Positions 7,853 to 13,045 of a stretch of 37,507 bases of DNA are shown in pieces. The notes beneath the pieces were generated by a model. The model made no database searches. It worked only from the letters and a program-made list of their open reading frames with translations, and was not told the origin of the DNA. The translations under genes and the position numbers were made by a program. The DNA is taken from contig NZ_LZNS01000001.1 of the NCBI RefSeq assembly GCF_001984575.1, positions 6,531,400 to 6,568,906 on the forward strand, in the 5' to 3' direction. Every line of letters begins with the position of its first letter. Position 1 is the first letter of the stretch. This stretch comes from Streptomyces sp. MP131-18. GTDB lineage: Bacteria > Actinomycetota > Actinomycetes > Streptomycetales > Streptomycetaceae.

Positions 7853-8578
7853 ATGGTTGAGCGGGTAACGCGCCCCGAGGGGGCGCAGGTCGTCATCGAG
7901 GTGTGGTCTGACCTGGGCTGCCCGTGGTGCTATGTCGGTCAGCACCGGCTCCAGGTCGCGATCGCGCAGCGCCCGGATGCGGACAGGTTCGATGTCAGGA
8001 TGCGGTCCTTCGAACTGAACCCGACCGCACCGCAGGAGCTGGAGACGATCGAGAAGGCATTCATCCGGGCCCACGGCGGTACCGCCGCCCACTTCCTCCG
8101 GGCCGAGCGTCAAATCCAGGCGATCGCACGCAGAGAGGGGCTCGCGTTCTCTCCGGACCGTCTCAGCGCCAGCACCTTCGACCTGCACCGCGTGGTGCAG
8201 TACGCAGGCGACCAGGGCCGCGGGTTCGAGCTTTTCTCCGACGTCCAGGACGGCTTCTTCGCGGGCACCCTCAACCCCTACGACTCGGACGCCCTGGCAG
8301 GCGTCGCGGAGTCGGCCGGGCTGGACGGGCAGCGAGTCCGCGAGATCCTCGCGGGCAACGAGTACGCCGACCGCGTGCGCGCCGACCGGACCGAGGGCCT
8401 GGCGCTGGGCGCCACTGGCGTCCCATTCGTCGTCCTCGACCGCCGGGTGGCCGCCCCGGGCGCCCAGAAGGTCCCGGTCTACGGCCAGTTGCTGGAGCAG
8501 GTGGCCGGGCCGGTGCCGAGGTGCCCGACGCTACGGAGCGATGAGCGCCACGGACACCTCAGCCTGCCGACGCGCTGA
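7853..8578 (+). CDS. DsbA/FrnE-family thioredoxin-fold oxidoreductase
   Basis: Cytoplasmic thiol oxidoreductase or isomerase of the DsbA-like FrnE group, 241 residues. The active site C-P-W-C is at residues 23-26, after the first strand VVIEVWSDLG. An all-helical insertion follows. The cis-Pro loop reads ATGVPFVVLDRR, with the typical GAQ just after. The last 40 residues differ from the usual family end (which I recall as GAQPVEVF-like and short), so the tail may be a local rearrangement. ATG at 7853 has GAGGGAGAG directly upstream. The gene converges with the HxlR gene and overlaps it by 20 bases. With the azoreductase it forms a probable redox or electrophile-stress module under shared HxlR control. 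Confidence 0.85.
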   Translation: MVERVTRPEGAQVVIEVWSDLGCPWCYVGQHRLQVAIAQRPDADRFDVRMRSFELNPTAPQELETIEKAFIRAHGGTAAHFLRAERQIQAIARREGLAFSPDRLSASTFDLHRVVQYAGDQGRGFELFSDVQDGFFAGTLNPYDSDALAGVAESAGLDGQRVREILAGNEYADRVRADRTEGLALGATGVPFVVLDRRVAAPGAQKVPVYGQLLEQVAGPVPRCPTLRSDERHGHLSLPTR

Positions 8579-8981
8579 CCGCGCCCTTGCCTCGGCCGAC
8601 TCCGGTCAGCTCGCTGGCGGCCCGGTTGCCGGCGATCTCGCTGTGGTGGTCGGCGGCCCAACTGACCATCGTCGTCACCGCGTCCATCAGTGACCGGCCC
8701 AGGTCCGTCAGCGCGTACTCCACTCGCGGCGGGACCTCGGCGTACGCGGTCCGGGTAATCAGGCCGTCGCGCTCAAGATGCTTGAGCGTCTGGGTCAGCA
8801 TCCGCTGGGAGATCCCTGCGATGCTCGCCTGCAAGTCGGAGTAGCGCAGCGAGCCGGCGTTCAGGGTGCTGATGGTCAACACCGTCCACTTGTCGCCGAT
8901 GCGGTCGAGTACCTCACGGATAAAGGCGCTGTCCTCCGGCCATGCCTGGCACGGACCGCTGATCTGTCGCGCTGACGCCAT
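8559..8981 (-). CDS. HxlR/DUF24-family winged-helix regulator
   Basis: DNA-binding regulator of 140 residues. The HxlR domain spans about residues 12-105: VLDRIGDKWTVLTISTLNAG, the recognition part RYSDLQASIAGISQRMLTQTLKHLERDGLI, and the wing VPPRVEYALTDLGRSLMDAV. A single Cys (Cys11, in the sequence GPCQAWPED) sits just before the domain, at the position of the conserved redox-sensing Cys of YodB-like members, so thiol control is plausible. It has AGAGG about nine bases before the ATG. It diverges from azoR (138-base gap) and converges on the DsbA-like gene. A repeated motif in front of both partners supports it as their repressor and as autoregulated. The regulated-gene assignment is inference. 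Confidence 0.9.
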   Translation of the reverse strand: MASARQISGPCQAWPEDSAFIREVLDRIGDKWTVLTISTLNAGSLRYSDLQASIAGISQRMLTQTLKHLERDGLITRTAYAEVPPRVEYALTDLGRSLMDAVTTMVSWAADHHSEIAGNRAASELTGVGRGKGAVSASAG

Positions 8982-9006
8982 CTCGATTACCTCTCATCCG
9001 GGTGCA

Positions 9007-9027
9007 ACCGCACTACCAGTATGTAAC
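9007..9027 (-). promoter_or_regulatory. Candidate HxlR operator in the hxlR-azoR gap
   Basis: Reading the minus strand, the site is GTTACATACTGGTAGTG followed by CGGT. It shares GTTACnnACTnnTAGTG with 7821-7841. It lies 26-46 bases upstream of the hxlR start, where it would cover the hxlR promoter, and about 93 bases before azoR. Divergent autoregulation is common in this regulator family. Confidence 0.6.
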
Positions 9028-9119
9028 GCCCACGGGGCGACCACACACCACTTCACGGCTACGGGCCGCTCTCGGATCACCTGAGCGCGCTCTCAAACCA
9101 CTCTGAAAGGAACCGACCC

Positions 9120-9770
9120 ATGTCTTACCTGCTTCACATCGACTCCTCCTCGCTCGGCGAGGCCTCGGTCTCCCGTCAGGTCGCCCAGTCCTTTCTCGAA
9201 GGCTGGGACGGCAAGGTCGTTCACCGTGACCTCGCGGCCGCGCCCGTGCCCCACATCAGCGCGGCCGGCATCACCGCACGCGTCACCGACCCCTCCCAGC
9301 ACACCGACGAGCAGTCTGCCGCGGCCGCGATGCAGGACACACTGATCGAGGAGTTCCTCGGCGCGGGCGCCTACCTCTTCACGGTGCCGATGTACAACCT
9401 GACAATGCCGTCGGTGTTCAAGGCGTGGCTCGACCAGATCATCGTCTTCGGCCACACCGTCAACCACGAAGGTCCCTCTCAAGTTGCCGGGCGGCCCGCC
9501 GTGGTGATCTCGGCCCGGGGTGGCAGCTACGGCCCCGGCGCTCCCAGGCACGGCCTGGACTACGTCATACCCATCATCGAGGCGCTGCTCGGCCACGAGG
9601 ACATGCTCGGCCTCGACGTCACCACCGTGATCCCCGAGCTGACCATGGCCCCCCACGCACCGGCGCTGGCTGCGCTGCTTCCGATGCACGAGGCATCCAT
9701 GGCCGACGCCCACGACCGTGCTCGCGAACTCGCCGCGAAGATCGCCGACGGCATGACCACCGCAGCCTGA
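9120..9770 (+). CDS. azoR: FMN-dependent NADH-azoreductase / quinone reductase
   Basis: Flavodoxin-fold enzyme of 216 residues that uses FMN and NADH to reduce quinones and azo compounds by two-electron transfer. The phosphate-binding loop is HIDSSSLGEASVSRQVA. The middle motif PMYNLTMPSVFKAWLDQII contacts the flavin, and ARGGSYGPGAPRHGLDYV matches the family's third block. Length fits AzoR (about 200-215). The start has GAAAGGAA eight bases upstream. It diverges from an HxlR-type regulator, the arrangement known for yodB with its quinone reductase targets in Bacillus. A protective role against quinones or diamide-like electrophiles is inferred from this. Confidence 0.93.
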   Translation: MSYLLHIDSSSLGEASVSRQVAQSFLEGWDGKVVHRDLAAAPVPHISAAGITARVTDPSQHTDEQSAAAAMQDTLIEEFLGAGAYLFTVPMYNLTMPSVFKAWLDQIIVFGHTVNHEGPSQVAGRPAVVISARGGSYGPGAPRHGLDYVIPIIEALLGHEDMLGLDVTTVIPELTMAPHAPALAALLPMHEASMADAHDRARELAAKIADGMTTAA

Positions 9771-9930
9771 GTCCCGGACCGGCTCGCCCCGGGCGGCAGC
9801 GGGTCCGCGCTCGGAGAAGAGCCCGCATCCTCCGGCGCGTGATTCCACGTAACCAAGAGGAAGACCGCGGGCATCGCTTGCCATTTGATGCTGTTGTCGA
9901 CGAGGAGGAAGACCGGGTCTTCGAGGTCGC

Positions 9931-10101
9931 GTGGTACTGACTGCCGAAGGGGAGGTGGCGCGGGACCGCGCGCTCGCGGTGCTCGCGACGGAGTTCCACC
10001 GCAGGCTGGCGAAGATTTCGCCTCACGATCGCACCGAGCTGCACCGGATCCTGCTGGCTCTGCGGAGCCCGCGCGGTAGCTCGGCTCACATCTGGCCGTA
10101 G
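9931..10101 (+). pseudogene. MarR-family regulator C-terminal fragment
   Basis: The frame from about 9931 reads VVLTAEGEVARDRALAVL, then ATEFHRRLAKISPHDRTELHRILLALRSP, and stops at 10099. This is the end of the winged-helix wing (VVLT-A-G) plus the long C-terminal dimerisation helices of MarR proteins. The DNA-binding half is missing. Just upstream, the region 9870-9930 has Asp/Glu-rich codons in another frame (EEEDRVFEV), suggesting a frameshift or junction. There is no start codon or ribosome site. It overlaps the 3' end of the convergent VOC gene by 16 bases. It is probably a deletion remnant; the family call rests on a short stretch. Confidence 0.45.
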
Positions 10102-10463
10102 CACAAACAGAAAGGGTGACCGGCAGGGTCGGAGAAGACCCGGAATCCGCTGGTCTGTCCGCCGCTGTCGTGCAGGAACGTCGCGCCGAGCGCGATCACC
10201 CGCTCGTGCGCCGCATCGATGTCGTCGCGCGTCGGCACGTCGAAGTCCAGGTGGAACTGCTGCGGATGTTCCGGGTCCGGCCACCGGGGCGGCCGGTGGT
10301 CCGGCGCCGCCTGGAAAGCCAGCCGCTGGCCGCCGGGCGACGTCAGGGTGACCCAGGACGGGTCACTCCCGTCCAGCTTCCAGCCCAGGATCTCCCGGTA
10401 GAAGCGGCCAAGCGCGATCGGACTCGGACAGTCGATCACCGTGCACTGCAAAGTTGCGATCAC
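10086..10463 (-). CDS. VOC (glyoxalase/bleomycin-resistance fold) protein
   Basis: Small metal-binding-fold protein of 125 residues from GTG at 10463, with one vicinal-oxygen-chelate unit made of two beta-alpha-beta-beta-beta halves. The N-terminal ATLQCTVIDCPSPIALGRFYREILGW and the C-terminal FRVFSDPAGHPFCLCYG are standard for the uncharacterised Streptomyces VOC proteins. His in HLDFDV and the Asp/His region near the end could hold a metal. I chose GTG 10463 (giving an ATLQ opening) because a TATGCT -10-like hexamer ends seven bases before it, which would give a leaderless mRNA; ATG at 10475 is the alternative. The substrate is unknown. It diverges from the chorismate mutase gene. Confidence 0.8.
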   Translation of the reverse strand: MIATLQCTVIDCPSPIALGRFYREILGWKLDGSDPSWVTLTSPGGQRLAFQAAPDHRPPRWPDPEHPQQFHLDFDVPTRDDIDAAHERVIALGATFLHDSGGQTSGFRVFSDPAGHPFCLCYGQM

Positions 10464-10470
10464 GATGTGC

Positions 10471-10480
10471 AGCATAGGGT
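10471..10480. promoter_or_regulatory. Abutting divergent -10 elements
   Basis: On the plus strand TAGGGT (10475-10480) lies seven bases before the chorismate mutase ATG at 10488. On the minus strand TATGCT (10476-10471) lies seven bases before the VOC GTG at 10463. Both spacings fit leaderless transcription in Streptomyces. The two hexamers overlap by two bases, so RNA polymerase could not use both promoters at once. Confidence 0.45.
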
Positions 10481-10487
10481 GGTGCAC

Positions 10488-10856
10488 ATGAACAGCAGCA
10501 GTACCGGACAGGGCCGCCAAGGCCCCGGGGACCTCGACGAGGACGTGCGCGCGGAGCTGGACACGCTGCGGGACAGCATCGACAACATCGACGCAGCCAT
10601 CATTCATATCCTGGCCGAACGGTTCAAATGCACGCAGCGGGTCGGCCAGCTCAAGGCCGAGCACAGCCTCCCCGCCGCCGACCCCGCCCGAGAGGCCCGC
10701 CAGATCACGCGGCTGCGCCAGCTCGCGGAGAACGCGAAACTCGACCCCGCCTTCGCGGAGAAGCTGCTGAACTTCATCATCGCCGAGGTCATCCGCCACC
10801 ACGAGACGCTCGCCAGCGAAGCCACGACCGCCGGCGGCCCCGGCAACGCGGACTGA
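10488..10856 (+). CDS. Chorismate mutase, AroQ class
   Basis: Catalyses the rearrangement of chorismate to prephenate, the entry to phenylalanine and tyrosine synthesis. The 122-residue product carries one all-helical AroQ domain at about residues 22-108. Helix 1 is LRDSIDNIDAAIIHILAERF (catalytic Arg in the LRDSID start), followed by GQLKAEHSLPAADPARE with the essential Lys and Arg, and a last helix FIIAEVIRHHETLAS. The N-terminal 20 residues are Ser/Gly/Gln-rich without a signal peptide, so it is the cytoplasmic form. No prephenate dehydratase domain is attached. The start lacks a ribosome site but has a consensus-like TAGGGT seven bases upstream, suggesting a leaderless message. Confidence 0.9.
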   Translation: MNSSSTGQGRQGPGDLDEDVRAELDTLRDSIDNIDAAIIHILAERFKCTQRVGQLKAEHSLPAADPAREARQITRLRQLAENAKLDPAFAEKLLNFIIAEVIRHHETLASEATTAGGPGNAD

Positions 10857-10971
10857 CCGCCGGGGGCCGGCCCCTGTCCGCCGACGCCGGTGCCGACGGC
10901 GGCGTACGACACCTGCGGCACAGGGTGACGACGACCTTCCGCGGGTTACGCCGACCAGCCGCCTGCCGGAG

Positions 10972-10998
10972 GCGCGGCACGCCGTCGCCGTGCCGCGC
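10972..10998. terminator. Hairpin after chorismate mutase
   Basis: Perfect 10-base inverted repeat GCGCGGCACG / CGTGCCGCGC with a seven-base loop, about 115 bases past the chorismate mutase stop and before the XRE gene promoter. It has no T-run. It probably isolates the two transcription units. Confidence 0.55.
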
Positions 10999-11054
10999 TC
11001 GCGGGTTCGGGTGCGGATCACCGGCAGCTCTACACAGCCGTGACCATGCGGACC

Positions 11055-11060
11055 TAGCGT
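11055..11060 (+). promoter_or_regulatory. Possible -10 of the XRE regulator
   Basis: TAGCGT resembles the Streptomyces -10 consensus TAGRRT and lies 29 bases before the ATG at 11090. I see no convincing -35, so this is weak. Confidence 0.3.
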
Positions 11061-11089
11061 GGTGGAGCGACCTGCTGGCCGGGGTGGAC

Positions 11090-12351
11090 ATGCAATCCGA
11101 CGAGAACGCGGGCATCGGCGACCGCATCGCGCGGCTCCGGAACAGACGCAAGCTGACGCAGGAACAGCTCGCCGAGAAATCGGGGCTGTCGGCAGACACG
11201 GTGCGCAAGCTCGAACAGGGGCAACGGCAAACCGCGCGGCTCACGACGCTCAATGCGCTCGCGCGCGCCATGGACGTGGAGCCGTCCGTCCTGGTCGGCC
11301 AGCCCACCACGTTCGAGGCGCGCGAGGACGGGGACGCGCCGTCCGTTCTGGCCCCTGCGGCAGGCCGTATCTCCCGTCTCCCACCTGCTCGGAGAGGAAC
11401 CCCGATCCCGAAACGCCACCGACCATCGGGCAGCTGCGCGCATCGCTGCGCTCCGCGGAGCGGATTCGGCGCGAGGGGCGCATGGGGGAAACCGGTACGC
11501 TGCTACCGCAGTTGATCCGTGACGCCCGGACAGCAGTGCATGCCCACGAGGGGCCGGAGCGGGCGGCCGCGTGGTCCGTGCCGGCCGAGGCGTACCAGGT
11601 CGCCGCCACCACGCTGGCCGCGCTCGGCAAGGAGGACGCGGCATTCACCGCGCTTGAGCGCTCCCTGCACGCGGTCGGCCAGTCCGACGATCCGCACTCG
11701 GAGTCGGTCGGCATTTCCACTTCGGCGTGGATCTTCACGAAACAGGGCCGCCTTGCCGACGCCGAAGGTGTTGCTCTCGCGTATGCGGAGAAGATCGAGC
11801 CCACGTTCAAGTCTCAGCCGCTTGATCTTGCGCTGTGGGGCATTCTCCTGCTCAGAGCGGCCACGGCTGCCGTCCGCCGGGAGAAGGAAGGCGCGGTCGA
11901 GGAGCTGCTGAGCATGGCAGGTGCGGCGGCCGCTCGAATCGGCAGGAACCAGCTCGTGTACGCGATCCCCTTCGGCCCGGCCAATCCGGGCGTGGCCAAG
12001 GTCAATTTCCTGGTCGAGACGGAGAAGGGCGGACAGGCCCTGCGGGAGGCACGCGCGGTGCACGACGCGGGCTCACTCCCTCCGACGTGGGCTGCTCGCT
12101 TCCACGTGGACCGGGCCATCGCCCACGTGGACGAGAAGAACGACGAGGCCGCAGTGCGTGCGCTGCTGGTCGCCGAGAAAGCCGCTCCGGAGTGGATGCG
12201 CCACCACGCGACGGCGCGGAGAGTGGCTGCGGAGCTGCGCAACCGCGAGCGTCGTCGGTCCTCCCCGATCAACGAACTCGCCGACAGACTGCACTCGGAC
12301 TTCTGGGACACGGCTTCCGGGACGCCGCCATCGCCCGTGGGGATCAGGTGA
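11090..12351 (+). pseudogene. XRE-family HTH regulator with helical repeat domain, two +1 frameshifts
   Basis: A Streptomyces-type regulator of about 420 residues, readable only across three frames. Residues 1-70 from ATG 11090 are an XRE helix-turn-helix (IGDRIARLRNRRKLTQEQLAEKSGLSADTVRKLEQG). The frame then shifts at the C4 run 11352-11355, where the next frame gives LRQAVSPVSHLLGEEP. It shifts again at the C4 run 11400-11403 into DPETPPTIGQLRASLRSAER and a long helical, TPR-like domain ending GTPPSPVGIR. Removing one C from each run restores a single frame with the expected linker. So the gene is either recently inactivated or the sequence carries homopolymer errors. Its stop overlaps the start of the small partner gene at 12351. 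Target genes are unknown. Confidence 0.8.
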
Positions 12352-12512
12352 TGGTTGGCGGCCACCGGTTCACCGTGGCGGATATGACCGAGCTGCGCGG
12401 CGGCGCGAAGCGGCTGCTGTTCGACTCGGGGGAGTCGTTCACTGTGACCCGCACCACCATTCTGTGGGCCGCGCGTCGCACCGACCCGCGTCTCGCCCGC
12501 AGGCGCCGCTGA
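12351..12512 (+). CDS. Small protein coupled to the XRE regulator
   Basis: A 53-residue basic protein: a beta-rich core GGHRFTVADMTELRGGAKRL, then FDSGESFTVTRTTILWAARR, and an Arg-rich end. The TGATG overlap with the regulator's stop means the two are translationally coupled, and they may act together. I recall similar short proteins, with a FDSGE-then-Thr pattern and an aromatic-Ala-Ala-Arg ending, after XRE genes in other Streptomyces; this is memory, not a search. It has no helix-turn-helix, no membrane segment and no Cys. If the regulator is truly frameshifted, coupling would be lost and expression of this gene reduced. No function can be assigned. Confidence 0.6.
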   Translation: MVGGHRFTVADMTELRGGAKRLLFDSGESFTVTRTTILWAARRTDPRLARRRR

Positions 12513-12543
12513 ACTCGGTGGGCCGTGGGGCGTTTACCGTAGA

Positions 12544-12561
12544 CCCGGCGTGCCCGCCGGG
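12544..12561. terminator. Hairpin between the small partner gene and the CxxC gene
   Basis: Perfect CCCGGCG / CGCCGGG stem with a TGCC loop, 31 bases after the stop at 12512 and 24 bases before the ATG at 12586. It may end the regulator operon or act as a leader hairpin for the CxxC gene. Confidence 0.4.
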
Positions 12562-12585
12562 TGCGTACGAGTGCGAGGGAACGGG

Positions 12586-12789
12586 ATGGCCGAGCCAGAG
12601 GACGACTGCCCAGGTCCGCACCACCAGTGCCAGGCATGCACCGGGCAGCGCGTGGAGTTCCGCGAGACGCTGTACGTTCCCGCGTCCGGGCCGGTGCACG
12701 GGGTTGCCGCGCCGCACCGGTGCTGGCACTGCAAGGGGCGCGGCTACTACTGCACCTCCGAGGTGCGCTGCACGCCGCCGCACGAGTAG
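12586..12789 (+). CDS. Small CxxC zinc-ribbon-like protein
   Basis: A 67-residue protein rich in Cys and His. Two metal-binding knuckles are visible: HQCQACTGQ at about residues 13-21 and HRCWHCKGRGYYC at about residues 44-56. The second resembles one CxxCxGxG repeat of DnaJ. Further Cys residues flank them (CPGPHH near the start, VRCTPPHE at the end), and the last is His-rich. A structural zinc site is likely. ATG at 12586 is preferred to GTG at 12550 because GCGAGGGA lies just upstream. It stands alone, closed by a very strong hairpin right after its stop. I do not recognise a named family; short DnaJ-like zinc-finger proteins of unknown role are frequent in Streptomyces. Confidence 0.7.
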   Translation: MAEPEDDCPGPHHQCQACTGQRVEFRETLYVPASGPVHGVAAPHRCWHCKGRGYYCTSEVRCTPPHE

Positions 12790-12855
12790 GGCCGCGAGTG
12801 ACCGGCGGGAGGCTCCGGGGGACGGTGTCCCGCGGAGGAACGGTCACTCGCGGCC
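12790..12855. terminator. Large compound hairpin after the CxxC gene
   Basis: A perfect 15-base inverted repeat, GGCCGCGAGTGACCG (12790-12804) with CGGTCACTCGCGGCC (12841-12855), starts at the base after the stop codon. Inside it, GCGGGA (12805-12810) can pair with TCCCGC (12828-12833), leaving a bulge. It is long for a terminator and could also stabilise the 3' end of the mRNA. Confidence 0.65.
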
Positions 12856-13004
12856 GTCCCGGGCGGGCCGCCGGCCGGCGCCGCGGGCCTGCCTCAGGGC
12901 TTGATTCAAGGCGTGACTCCCAGGAGCGTCAAGGCTCTGGACTGGACCAATTTCCCGGCGGCCAGGTTCCGGTATGGCGCCGGGGAACGGCGCCCGGCCG
13001 CGCG

Positions 13005-13021
13005 GCACGCAATCTGCGTGC
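13005..13021. promoter_or_regulatory. Inverted repeat upstream of pepN
   Basis: Perfect repeat GCACGCA-ATC-TGCGTGC, 24 bases before ATG 13046. The position suits an operator over the pepN promoter or a small leader hairpin. No regulator family is suggested by the motif. Confidence 0.35.
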
Positions 13022-13045
13022 ACCGCCCGCGGCCCCTGCGGCACG

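Noticed and set aside
9771..9930. Gene between azoR and the MarR fragment
   Set aside because: Open frames here are continuations of azoR shadow frames without a start, ribosome site or recognisable product.
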